A stretch of 64,000 nt of DNA from Cyathus striatus (Eukaryota > Basidiomycota > Agaricomycetes > Agaricales > Nidulariaceae), in the NCBI GenBank assembly GCA_025738555.1, contig JAOVFP010000014.1, positions 1,612,001 to 1,676,000 of the forward strand, read 5' to 3'. This document shows positions 33,663 to 45,594 of the stretch, in pieces. Under the pieces are notes generated by a model, which was given only the letters and a program-made list of their open reading frames with translations, searched no databases and had not been told where the DNA came from. The position numbers were made by a program, and so were the translations under genes. How positions within the stretch are numbered: position 1 is the first letter of the stretch; the number at the start of each line of letters is the position of its first letter.

Positions 33663-35373
33663 CAGGCTCCTAAAACCAGCACGCTCGTATCTCGCTACAA
33701 CCTCCTTAGGTAAACAGAGTCAAATATTTGCTTAAGGCAAATAAACCTAAGGGAGGTTCTGCTCGATAGAGCGGCTGGCACTTGTCGCTGCCGACGTTTC
33801 CCCGCAGACCCTTTCCATCAACAGGGAAATCGACGGCAGCCCATTCCGCTTTCCCACCTCTTACCTACTCGCACCCATGAACACAATACTTAATCTACAA
33901 TTATCTGAGCCTCATACTCTCTACCTACTTACTCTCAAGCACACAAATAATTTAATTTTGGTCTTGATTGAGTTATTCAGATTATCTTCAGTTAAATATG
34001 CATTATGCCTTCCAGTTTGTAAAAACTTATTGGCAGTGTCACTGCTAAACTCTGTTACACATACTGAACACTTGCTTTATAGCCTCTGAAGTGTTCATTG
34101 GTGTCTTCACTATATCGTGCTAAATATAATAATTATTCCAACTCCACGGAACCACACAACATAGTAAATAGTGTTATTGCCGTAGTTAAATATATTGTAA
34201 GTCTTTCTTCACAGATTTACAAGTGTGATTGATGAAATTACTTTTTAGATATATAGTATGGAGCCTGGGCCTGAGCCATTCAGGCAAATATCATTCAGTT
34301 ATTTGACTGCTTAATTGTCTTGTAGAGCAGGCGTTTCGCCTGCACTACAAAACTGAAGATTTTACTGATTTCGTTATCATAGCGCGCGAATGTTATTTCC
34401 ATTACGTAATCAACTGATGCGTGCGTCGATGCGCTGTTCACACGTTCTCTCACTTTCTCCCTCCAATGCCGACACACTTATACATCGCCTCAACACCGCA
34501 ATTACTCAAGAGTAACTGAAGATTGTCGGTATTTCGCACTACCAAAACCCGCTGAATACGATAATTTGCTTTACCAAAGGCCATGTCACTACCCTATGTT
34601 TCTCCTTCAAGTTTTACTTTAAATTTTTCTTTAAATTCATCGGTACGATCTCTATGTTTCACACTTTACCTTTTCTTTCAATAATCTATGATCTCTTCAT
34701 GTTTAATTTCTGTTTTATTCAACTATTCCTCATTTAGTGATCTCTTTATTCTAATTTTCTTTAAAAATCATGTAACTACTCCCTCCCAACTCAGTGAACA
34801 TTTGTCCCCCTTTCTTGACACCTTAGAACACCCAGGTTAAACAGATGTTTAATCGACCCACTTACAATTTCTTTGTTTAGGCATCAACACATTATTTAGC
34901 CTTACATGTCTGTAGACTATGGAACATCAGGAGTATAGACTTGCTTAGTTTTTAATATTTTACTTCACTTCAGTTAGATGTGTACTAGCCAATAACTTTG
35001 AAAATATAATTTATTATATGTATTACTCAACAGTACTACAAGTACTACAGTCAACAAGAATAACTAAAGCCAGACCAAAATTAAATTATTTGTGTGCTTG
35101 AGAGTAAGTAGGTAGAGAGTATGAGGCTCAGATAATTGTAGATTAAGTATTGTGTTCATGGGCGCGAGTAGGTAAGAGGTGGGAAAGCGGAATGAGCTGC
35201 CGTCGATTTCCCTGTTGATGGAAAGGGTCTGTGGGGAAACGTCGGCAGCGACAAGTGCCAGCCGCTCTATCGAGCAGAACCTCCCTTAGGTTTATTTGCC
35301 TTAAGCAAATATTTGACTCTGTTTACCTAAGGAGGTTGTAGCGAGATACGAGCGTGCTGGTTTTAGGAGCCTG
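33663..35373. mobile_element. Inner copy of the same TIR family, nested
   Basis: This 1711-bp element begins CAGGCTCCTAAAACCAGCAC and ends with the reverse complement, with arms of about 300 bp (to around 33950 and from around 35075). It is flanked by the identical 9-mer AGGGGGCCC at 33654-33662 and 35374-35382. It sits in the left arm of the outer element. The interior (33950-35075) is AT-rich, with no open frame above about 70 codons, so it is non-autonomous. The shared terminal 15 bp and equal duplication length show that both elements were moved by the same transposase. Confidence 0.87.
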
Positions 35374-36484
35374 AGGGGGCCCCATCCTATTAGCATAAGA
35401 CATAATATGTAATAGACAAATACAACCAAATAAAACTCTCCCTCCTCAACGCGAGTGAGCGGCTGGCATATTGTCGCATCACGTGATGTAGTCACTTTTG
35501 ATTGTGACCATAAAATACCTCGCAAGCCCTACCTTAAGGCTTAAGTATTCGCACCATCAAGGTTTGATTCAAGGTATTATTTGAGAATACCATCATTTGC
35601 AGTAGCTCAATATAGCAACTGCATTATTTTGAGTAACATAGTGTAACACAGCGACAAGAAAGAGAGTAACATTTCAGTAATATAACACAGGGAACAAGCA
35701 AAATAATGAAACAGTAACAAAATAACAACAGGAAAGTGGAGCTGAGCTGACAAGCAGAAGTAACAAAACAGGGTGACAGGAAGTACTTACTTTACTTGAT
35801 TACTAAAGCATGCTTGTGGAGCTAAAATCCAAATCATAAGTGCGCATGCTGGGACGCAAATAATAATGGCTACAGTGCAGTAAATTACTTCATCTTTCGA
35901 GCAGTATCTGAAAACTGAAGTGAAGTACATGGCTCTCTTGTGTTGTATTTTTGGTGCCAAATGAAAGCTGGCATTTTAATTTGTCAATGCAATGATTTCC
36001 TGTGAATACATATACTTACTTATTGGCATTCTATTGCACATCCATTCCATTACCTCATTGTTTGCTTACTCTGGAATGTGGTGGGGTGCTCAGATAGAAT
36101 GTCGTGTACTGTAAATATTGTTTTCATTAAATTTGCGAGATTGTTCATGTTCATGTTCACTGCTTTCTGTGAGGTCAGAGGATAGGATTCTTGGTATGTA
36201 TTATGTAACAGGCTCAGCAGAAACTCAGCAACAGTAAGATAGATTATGTTCAGACAATACTTATGTTGAAGACATATATATTATGTACTTATTCGTGCTC
36301 AGACTCAGAGTGTTTGTCACTAATAGCACTCCCTATTTTATGTTGATACATTCTTACATAATTCGAAAAAATGTTTAGCCGAGTCAATATATTTACCCCT
36401 ACTGTAGGGCTTGCGAGGTATTCTACGGTCACAATCAAAAGTGACTACATCACATGATGCGACAATATGCCAGCCGCTCACTCA

Positions 36485-37171
36485 GGTTGCGGGACGGACG
36501 AAACGCGACACGTTACACAGTGTGGAACACACGTACGGACGTCCACACTGTGTAGATTTTCCGCCCACACTGTGTGGTTGGGTAAATCCGCACATTCCCA
36601 CGCGACTTTCCACACGTTGCTAAGTTAGACCACACATTGTTAAGTATAAATAATAATAATATTAGTACGTACTGAAGTTACAGCTGTGACAGACTATACT
36701 AATTACTATAAATGTCACGTGACCTGAGTAAAGGGCAATAACATCCCCGCTCCATGGGGGGACCAACAAAAGCCAAGGTAACAGGCAATAGTACAAGGTG
36801 GCAGGCGGCAAAAGCGGCGAGTGCGAGCGTAAACAAGTATATCTGTGAATGACAGTTGAGCAAAAGCGAGAAGGTCAGTAAACGCCAGGGAAAGACGTAC
36901 TCCCCATGCTTCTTTAAAGGCCCACTTAACTCCTCACCAACGACATCGAACGACAGATACTTAAAGTGCGACAATTAAAAAAAACCTCTCAACTGGTCAC
37001 ACATGTGACTGTATTTTTATTTTACATTGAATTACTTATTATTTAATAAATGCTAGTTTCTTTTCAAATATTTGTCCACTCGATCATATCACACAGTGTG
37101 GTTTGGCCTTGTTTCCACACGTGTGGCCAGGACTTCCACACTGTGTAACGTGTCGCGTTTCGTACCTCCCC
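36485..37171. mobile_element. Third nested TIR element (different family)
   Basis: This interrupts the right arm of the outer element. The TIR cores are ACGAAACGCGACACGTTACA onward from 36498 and its reverse complement ending at 37163, about 28 bp in all. The tetramer CTCA lies at both junctions (36481-36484 and 37172-37175) where the uninterrupted arm has one copy, so the target duplication is about 4 bp. The subterminal regions hold several copies of the palindromic motif CCACACTGTGT (near 36519, 36541, 36561, 37091 and 37131), which look like transposase binding sites. There is one 91-codon minus-strand frame (36974-36699) with hydrophobic stretches but no known domain. Confidence 0.78.
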
Positions 37172-37467
37172 CTCACGTTGAGGAGGGAGAGTTTTATTTG
37201 GTTGTATTTGTCTATTACATATTTATGTCTTACGCTAATAGGATGGGGCCCCCTCAATGTGAGTCGAGTGGATGGTTTTAGGAGCCTGCCAACATTCCAT
37301 CTTTCGCTTCGGTTGGGATTTTGTTCTCAATGATAGTAAGTTGTTACAATTACGTAGTACAAACCTATCCGTTCATGTTACGGATATAAAAACATGGAGG
37401 GTCCTTATACTTAATGTTACGTCTACCTCAAGCGAACACATTCCTTGAGATTCGATCTTGCTAACAC

Positions 37468-40400
37468 TTACGCAAAATTAGCAAAGAAAGAGTCCCATTC
37501 ACCAAGTCTGGTGAATGATATCAGAAAGCATCTTAAACCAGCCAAACAATAGAACTCACTCGAATCCATTAGGCGCATTAATCCACATATCCATAGTATC
37601 ACCATCCAAACTGGCCTGCTCCTTGCTAATACTGCCCGCTGCCACATTTAAATTTGCTTGGTCTGAATCACTTTCGAATAATGAAGAAATAGAAACATTA
37701 TCCGGGATAGTAATCTGCGCAAACGGATCGAAAGATTCACTGTGACCAACAATCAAGGAACTCAGATCGTTATATTGAAACCCGGTGTCGAAGATAGCAG
37801 CGAGCTGTTCACTTTCTGACTGCCCGATTTCCGGTATCGAAGATTCGTATAAGTTATCCGGTACTTGTACTGGAAGTGCACCAGTTGACGACACCCCAAA
37901 AGAAAACAGACTCGGCTGAGATACAGAGGGCGCATCAGACCTTAAATCAGTCTTCGACATCTTACCCAACGATCCAGAATCTTCTTCCTCTCCAGCACGA
38001 GTGACTTCATTCAAAATATCCCTAAACAAACAAACCAAATAAATCAGTCCTAAAATCAAATAAACCAAAAAATCTAAAGAACGAACATAACAGCACCAGC
38101 AGTCCACCACCTCTCCTCCGCCCTCCCCAAAACACCAATACAAACCACCACCTGACTCATCACAATAGGATCCGGAACAACTCCACCCCGCGTCCCAGCC
38201 CAACTATTCAGCAATAACACCATCACTGCAGTTACAGCGGACAACTGCATGTACGGGTACACAGCGACAAAACGCTTCATCTGCTGCTCTAATACGAGCG
38301 CGCAGGATCGTGCTGCGCTGGTACATATTGCAAGGGATGGGTAGGCAAGTGGGGATGGTGGGTTGTTTGTTCGATTGGATGGGCGGTGGACGAGGATTTG
38401 GACGTAGTAATAGAATGTTATTAGGGATCCTGAGAGTTTGAAGAATCGATCATCTGTTCGGTTTGGATCCCAACGTACTACATTATATTGTTTATCAGTT
38501 TGTTGTACAAAAGCGTAACAAGGAAGATTGAATCATACGGTACTCAGGTAATGAGTTAACCCAGTTGTTCAAAGCCGAGTCTAGCTCAGTCACGATGTGC
38601 TGTTCCCATTCTTGTGATATGTATTCCCAGAATTTCGTTTTTATCGAATACTGTAGGGCAAAAGATAAGAATGAGATAAATTGAGATGAAGCAAACGTAC
38701 AATCGTGGTCATAGCAAATGCCATTATCTTGGACAGTCGTAGATGGTGGTTAAATGCAGTAACAGTCGATGGCACACCTTCAGGTTGTCTGAAGCGTTGC
38801 GTAGGGTCCGGGTGCTCCCAGTACTCGTCGTTACATTCGATGGGCATATCTAAATCGAAGCTATAGCACAAGCATGTTAAGCCACACTGTGTCATTCCTT
38901 CTTAACCCGACGCACTGATCATCAAATATCGCACAAGGTCTTCCAATCCCCATACTAATAGTTCGATCAACAGCAATCAAAACCCAAAACGCTCTCTTCC
39001 ACAGTTCATCTTCAACGGTGAGTCGTTCTCGAGACATCCGACGACGATGGATCCCTACATCCTGTGCGAGACGAATACCAAAACCAACAAGGTTCCAGAC
39101 TGTTTGTGGTGCACACGTCCCAGTAAGGAACTGGACTGCTAACTAGACCATAATAAGTATCGGTGAGTATGAGAACGATTTGAGTGCTTACGCCGTATAG
39201 CTGCATATCGTACAATGTAGGAGGATCCACTAAGCTTAGTTTGACAACCTGTACTTGGTTATACCACTTCCATCCGGCCGAGTATGGCGAGTCCACTCCA
39301 TCGACGAGTGTTCGCTTGTCGATTGCCTCCGTATACCGTGATCCAACAGCACAAACCAGTAGAAGCACACTTCCAAATCCAGCGTCATGTTCATGAAGAT
39401 TGCTTTCAACCCCGCGCTCAAATGTCGGCCTGTGCAAGAGTGGATAGAGCAGGTTAACGTGCTCAAAATAACCATCTGTAAGCTGGCTGATAAGATCAGG
39501 AGGAGGGAATGTATAATTCGGAACCGAAGGCGTAAGATCTTTATACCACTTCAAGGCTAGTTTTAGAACGGAGAATACAATAACATCCAGTAGAAACGCA
39601 ACCCACAGGCAACCTTTCCCAAAATATCGGTCTTCTATTCTGCAGTATTCTTCGCTTTATCTGAGCACCTTTTGAGTTCTTATTCTTGAACGACATCGCA
39701 GTTTGCATGAACATAGCTGCACTGCTTTTGCCCCAGAACCTTTTATCTTCTGACTTGTCAGTGGAAAGCAACTTCCACTGCTCGGAGAGGTCATCTTGCT
39801 CGAGGTCGTCATCTCTGGAAGCGTCGTCGTGTGAGCTAAGACTGAGGGCTGCTATTTTGTGTATGACGTCTAGCACGGAGCTTTTAGAAGCAGCTTCTGG
39901 TGTGAGTACTGTAGGTGAAGAGCTTGGAAGGGGATTAAATGTTGAAATAGAGCTTGAAACGGGTCTAGTGGTTAGATATGTTGCATATTCGGGATCCAGG
40001 GGAGCAATGAGGCTGTGAAGTATGGCTTGGTCGGGGCACAACTAAAGAGCTGAGGTTGACGAAAATGGAATAAAACGAAAGATTGTACCATACCTTCTTG
40101 AGCAGTCCTTCTAACATCTGGATTCTCCGTTCGAGACCTTCGATATACCTATGAAATCGTTTAACTTCAGTGTCTGTACGGTAGAAGTTGTGTTCTAACT
40201 ACTTACCCATCCAAATCACCAGGCTTTTGTTCGAGTAATCTAGTCAGCACTACTTAGTATGTGAAGAGAGAGGACCATACTTTCGGTTCCACTCCATATG
40301 TGCATTCCACATTTTGAGCGAGACACATAGAACATTTTGCATGTGAGGGGACCGGTCCACCGCCTACAAAAGGTTCTTTTGAGTACCTATGCCATGCGTA

Positions 40401-40577
40401 AGTACGTCGTATGAATTACATCTTTCTAGAGTATGATAAATTAACAACGTTTGGCAGGGGACGAGATTAGCAGAAACACATACTTTTCCTTCGTCTGCAA
40501 TTATCGCAGGCACGTATAATCTTCCTCTTCTTATGGAAGGACGTGTTCGAGAGTTCATCATCTTTTGACGGCTCCAT
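37468..40577 (-). CDS. Zn2Cys6 transcription factor, paralogue 1
   Basis: A multi-exon gene. Met 40577 (MEPSKDDELSNTSF) leads to HKKRKIIRACDNCRRRK. A 6-nt microexon (40420-40425) and the next exon complete the zinc cluster with spacing C-x2-C-x6-C-x9-C-x2-C-x6-C (CRRRKKRC, GGPVPSHAK, CSMCLAQNVEC). The Fungal_trans regulatory domain follows: FWGKSSAAMFMQTA, DGYFEHVNLLYPLLHRPTFE, LLLVCAVGSRYTEA, GFGIRLAQDVGIHRRRM and MPIECNDEYWEHPDP. The Ser/Asp-rich C-terminal part ends MDMWINAPNGF. The last intron (GTGAGT at about 37559) joins ELGEWDSFFANFA and the stop at 37468; ignoring it gives a false stop at 37556. About 800 residues, nuclear, target genes unknown. First of four tandem minus-strand copies. 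Confidence 0.92.
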
Positions 40578-41000
40578 TCAATTGCTTTGAAATCGTGCAA
40601 TGCTTGATCTATCGAAGGATTAAGAACAACACGGTATTATATCATCTTCAAAAAATTACTCACGTTAGGTGTTTCAAACTGGATTCCTCTATCGAAGCTG
40701 AAAGGTGAAAGGAAGGATTTGGCCGTTGCGAATTCAACAGTGAAAGTTTGTTTGTGTCTAGCAGTGGCCTCTTGGTGATGTATCTCGTGACTTAAACTTT
40801 AAATTTACTTAGATGGACTGTGACAGATCAGACTGTGACATCAATGCTTGCGTAAAACGGACTTGTTATCTTGGTGTTATCAACGTGTTATCTCGTTTTT
40901 TCATTTAAAATAATATGAAGGACTAAGTAACAAGCCACCCACGCACAAACGTATTCTACGAAAAAATCTTGCTACAGATTTCTTCCCTCTATATGTGTGA
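40578..41000. promoter_or_regulatory. Upstream region of paralogue 1
   Basis: About 420 bp between the start of paralogue 1 and the duplicated exon fragment belonging to paralogue 2. It must contain the promoter of paralogue 1; I see no distinct binding-site array and no further gene. Confidence 0.4.
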
Positions 41001-41310
41001 TTACTGAGCATTGTTATACAGCTCGCCAGTGAATTCTGTGAAGTTAACAAAGAACGAGTTCCATTCGTTGATACTACGACACTGTTGTTAAACTACAATA
41101 TTATCATATGTATGAAGCACGTACTCAAAACCGGTAGGTATATTCGACCACATAGCCATAGTGTTATTGTTAACTGGAATGTCAGGTGCCGGTATGTCGA
41201 CGTTTGTGGTGTATATGTTGTCAAAGGAGTATGAATCTAAGGTGTCATGAAGAGGGCCTTAGCTTTCTGTTCTTCAAGACCTGCTTGATATCCTCTAGAT
41301 GCATAAAATG
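41001..41310 (-). pseudogene. Duplicated 3' exon fragment of a Zn2Cys6 gene
   Basis: A second copy of the last two exons of paralogue 2 lies just downstream of it. The penultimate part reads NNNTMAMWSNIPTGFE. A donor-like GTACGT and an acceptor-like GTCGTAG follow, then INEWNSFFVNFTEFTG to TAA at 41001. Both the reading frames and the splice signals are preserved. It may be a leftover of unequal crossing-over in the tandem array. Alternatively it may be an alternative 3' terminal exon pair for paralogue 2. Confidence 0.8.
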
Positions 41311-41501
41311 ATATTCAATTAAATTTTACCATAGCAATATTATTTAAATCTGGTAGTCTCCGATCATCTTCATTGTGTAATAATAATTTTTCCCTCGGCA
41401 ACCGAGCCAACTACCGCCTTCTTTCACATGCTAATACACAAGAAACAACTTAGGATGACGCGTGGTCAATACATCGCACGTATCTCAACTATTTCATACA
41501 A

Positions 41502-44500
41502 CTAGTTAGTGTATTCGGCGAAGTTAACAAAGAATGAATTCCATTCGTTGATCCTTTGATACCGATTATCAAACGTTTCTCTTAAATTATTGAACGAAGT
41601 ACGCACTCGAAACCAGTAGGCATATTCAGCCACATAGCCATAGTGTTAGAGTCCACATGATGTTCGGACACTGTTGTATCGAAGTAAAGTCCGTTTGAAA
41701 AGGGTGGTGAGAATGAAGTCTCATGAGAAGGGTCATCTCTCGGAGTCGATGAACGTAACGATGGCTCCCCTAGCATCTGTTGAACCTGAATCGACTGATT
41801 AAGCGACATGTCACAGTTATTGTGGTACGTGATAGGTAAATCATCGAAACTGCCTCCGTAAGTATTAGATGTATTACTGGAGGACCTATAAGATGACGTG
41901 AAAGCGTGTTCTTTCACGGATTGCTGATTTTCATGCTCTATCGCTGGCGGACCTGACATCTCATGCATAACTTGCGGAAAAGACGACGACGGTAAATTGC
42001 ACCCACTTCCAGAAGAGCAGCGTTTGGACATCTTATCGGGTTTCCTATGATCCTCGTCGTGAAGTATGGACTCTGCAGTACTCAACAATTCACTAAAAAT
42101 GTCCCTGTAGAATCAACAAAGTAAGCCACAAATCAAAAGCCAAGGTGCTATACGAACAGCACGGGCCCAGCACAGTACGATCTTCCGTCCGACCTTTTCA
42201 GAATATCGACACACATTTCAACGTGCTTCAGTTCTTTTGGATCCACCGTCACGCCAGCAAGCTTACTACTCCCAATGTTCAGGAGTAGTACGGTCATGGA
42301 TGAGACACAGGACATTTGCATATATGGGTAGACGATAGTGAAACGCTTCATCTGCTGCTGTAAGACGAGAGAACAGGAACGCGCAGCGCTAGTGCATATA
42401 GCAAGGGAGGAAAATGAAAGCGGCGACGGATGTGTGTTGGCTCGAATATAGGGACGGTGTATTAGGATTTGGGCATAGTAGTAGAAATTTATTAGAATCC
42501 CCGACATCTTGAAGGATCTGTCATCAATTCTATCTGGGTCCCAGCGCACTGTAAGAATATTTGTGAGTGCTTACGAGATACAGTGAGTAGGACATAGTAG
42601 TGGATCTTACGGTGCTCTGGTAAAGAACTAATCCAGTTGTTCAATGCTGAGTCTAACTCAGTCACAATATACTGCGGCCACTCCTGCAATATCCACACCC
42701 ACGACTTCGATTTCGCCGAATACTAGAGAGAAATAAGTAAATAATAAAAGAGCTCAGACTTGAATAGGATGGACAGACAATAGTACCCATTGCAAAAGCC
42801 ATAATCTTAGTTAAATTCCAAATTTGATTGAAAGTAGCCACTGATGAGGGTACACCTTCTGGTTGTTTAAAGCGCAGGCCAGGGTCCGGGTGTTCCCAAT
42901 ACTCATCATCGCACTCGACAGGCATATCTAGATCAAAGCTGTATCGTACCATATATATCAGCCTGCACATACTTAACTCGCTATCTGACTTACTGATCGT
43001 CAAATACAGTGCAAGGTCTTCCTAGTGCAATGCTAGCCAGTCGATCCATTGCAGCCAGCACCCAAAACGCCCTCTTCCACAGCTCATCTTCCACAGTCAG
43101 CTTTTCTCGAGGAATGCGCCGACGATGAATTCCTACATCTTGTGCGAGGCGAATTCCGAAGCCCGTAAGAAGCCAGACTTTCTGTGGTGCACAGCACGCA
43201 GAAATGAACTCCGCTGCTAACTGAAATAATCAGGTCACAAATCGTAAAGAGAAGAGACTATTTGATTCCTCACGCAACATATCTGGAGATCATATAGCGT
43301 CGCGGGATTTACCAAACAAGACCTCATAACCTGTACTTGTTTATACCACTTCCATCCAGTTGAAAGGGAAGGATCGACTTGGTCGACTAACGTTGGCTCA
43401 TCAATATTTTCTGTGTACCGTGATCCCACTGCGCATACTAGCAAGAGAATGCTTCCAAAGCCATCATTGTGTAGATGAAGATTATTTGCAACTGCGCGCT
43501 CGAATGTTGGCCTGTGAAGGAGAGGATAAAAAAAGTTCATATGCTCGAAGTAGGCATCTATGAGTTTCCTGATGAGTGCAGGAGAAGGAAACGTGTACGT
43601 AACAGCAGGGCGGATATCATTATATTCGTCCCACTGAAAAAGCACAGCTTAGAAGACAAAAATCATTCGATATAAACACACCTACTGGAAGTATCTTGTA
43701 AGACAAAGGCTGCTTGTTTAGTGACGTTCTTTGCTTAGCTGGAGCTCCAGGGGCGTGCTTTTCCTTCATTGATATAGCGGCTTGCACGAATGTCATTCCA
43801 CTGCTTTCTCCCCAGAATCTGTTATCTTCGGGCCTGATAGATAACGACTTCATCTGCTCCGAAAGCAAGTTACTCGAATCATCTTCTAGGTCATCCTCGT
43901 CTCTGGCCACGAGATCCTGTGTGCCAAGACTGACAGAAACAACCTTGTGTATCATGTCTGACACAGCATTGTTAGGCGCAGTTTCTGATGTTGATGTCTT
44001 AAGTGCAGTGTTGTTGAAATGGCTACTAGACGAAACGGAGGTCCATGTGGTTGTATTAGTCAGATGTTCCGCGTATTCAGGATCAAAGGGAGAAATGAGG
44101 TTGCGTAGGACGGACGGATTGGGACATAGCTTATAAAAGAAGTTAAAAAAAATAGAACAAACAAATGTGTGTACGTACCTTCTTAAGCACTTCTTCCAAC
44201 ATTCGAATTCTCTTTTCGAGTTTTTCAGCATATCTACGTGATTGATGAATTTTTGGAAACGTAAACACGCTAGCGTGATATGTATATCTACCCTTTAGGT
44301 CGCCCTCGTTTCTGAGATCATAAACTTATTTAGCTTTATTTCCTTATAGAGAGCAGAAGATACGGACTTTTTGTTCAGTTTCATATGTACACTTTAGGTC
44401 TTGAATGATGCAGTTCGAACACTTATTACTTGGAGCAACAGGCCCTTCACCTAAGAGTGGTCATTAGAAGATACCAACACCCGGGGTCAGTCTAAAACAT

Positions 44501-44657
44501 TACATCGTCCTTAGGTATGATTAGCTTTCGTCTAGCATGAATCATGATGACTTTAGGAAAACGTACTCTTTCTTCGTTTGCACTCATCGCATGCTCGTTG
44601 GATCTTCTTTCTTTTATGGGTAAATGGATTGGCATATTCTACGTCAATATAATCCAT
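41502..44657 (-). CDS. Zn2Cys6 transcription factor, paralogue 2
   Basis: Starts at Met 44657 (MDYIDVEYANPFTHKRKK) leading to RACDECKRRK. The microexon at 44504-44509 and the next exon give CKRRKRRC, EGPVAPSNK and CSNCIIQDLKC, a complete zinc cluster. A coiled linker follows (RYAEKLEKRIRMLEEVLKK in outline). Fungal_trans landmarks are RFWGESSGMTFVQAAIS, DAYFEHMNFFYPLLHRPTFE, LLLVCAVGSRYTEN and MPVECDDEYWEHPDP. The tail ends TMAMWLNMPTGF, and the last exon after a GTGCGT donor adds INEWNSFFVNFAEYTN to the stop at 41502. Same intron layout as the other copies. A partial copy of its last exons lies at 41001-41310. Confidence 0.92.
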
Positions 44658-45594
44658 TGATGCAGGAAAAGATCTGAAAATGAGATAAAGTCTAAGACGG
44701 CAGTAAATGAGGGAATCCCGTACGGAGCCGAGACTGCTCCTTATCCCTTTATATGTTAAGCTTTACAGCAAAATCTGCATATATACGCTCACGTCATGGT
44801 AACTAAAACGGGATGAAACCACTTGCTGACAGAAGAAACTGATCTCGTTTGACCATTTGATGTGACCTTGATGTTTATAAACACCAAGCGTTCAGTTTAA
44901 TGCTTTGAAGCTTGCGATATGGTTACACAATCCACAAACAAACTTGAATGTAGAGTAGAGTACTTACCAAGAGTGTATGGGGATTACTGCGAGAAGCGTT
45001 GCGTTCTCTCAAACCTAGACATATTGATGAGATCGATGTGATGAGCGGAGCGAAGAAACATCAATGCGAACTTGAACTTAGAGGATCGACCTGGATCGAC
45101 ACGTAGATGATGATCGATGATCACTGTCAGGAACAAATGGGATCATTGGGAACAATCAGGAACGTCAGAGAAATTTATTTTTGTTTACCATTAACTTCCT
45201 CGGCAGTGTCGGCACAGTCGGCATGCAACTAAGAAGTCGCCAGTAGCCACTACCGTGATGCTGACTAATATAATTACTAGCAGATGAGGACCTGAGAAGC
45301 CCGAGGACACCGAACGCATACCCCTCTTAAACCCGTCCGTAGTTTCCAAGGCGTTGACGTTCTCAAATCCCAATTTGGACGAGCGTCAACGGATGGGTAG
45401 CCGAGACTACTACTCACCTCAATCGCCTTGCAATCGCCTCATCGGCTTTGCCATCACTGTAATATACTTAAATATAGTGCTAGCGCTCATCGCTGCGCAA
45501 TTATATGACATATGCGTACATATCGGTCGAACCACGAAGTTATATTATTACATCTCTAATTTAGTATTCTGCTACGCATTCCGATCTGGCGCTG
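44658..45594. other. Intergenic spacer between paralogues 2 and 3
   Basis: About 940 bp with the promoter of paralogue 2. An 84-codon plus-strand frame (45354-45608) has one hydrophobic segment (GFAITVIYLNIVLALIAAQL) and overlaps the last codons of paralogue 3. It has no relatives that I recognise, and I do not call it. GATC-rich short palindromes occur near 45060-45125 (GATCGACCTGGATCGAC). Confidence 0.45.

Larger units (their letters stand above)
33620..37288. mobile_element. Outer TIR element with 9-bp target duplication (composite)
   Basis: The ends are CAGGCTCCTAAAACC (33620-33634) and its reverse complement (37274-37288). They are flanked by the identical 9-mer CCAACATTC (33611-33619 and 37289-37297). 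The inverted arms are about 190 bp once two later insertions are removed: left arm 33620-33662 plus 35383-about 35531, right arm about 36410-36484 plus 37172-37288. The remaining core (about 35532-36409) is AT-rich with no gene. A 9-bp duplication with long TIRs suits Mutator-like (MULE) elements, but no transposase is present. The left duplication sits inside or next to the TIR of the neighbouring Myb-carrying element, so it inserted after that element. Confidence 0.85.

Noticed and set aside
37559..38203. Long minus frame starting MGWDAGWSCSG in paralogue 1
   Set aside because: Its 5' half is an antisense-like reading of another exon plus an intron; only the part after RDILNE aligns with the other regulators.
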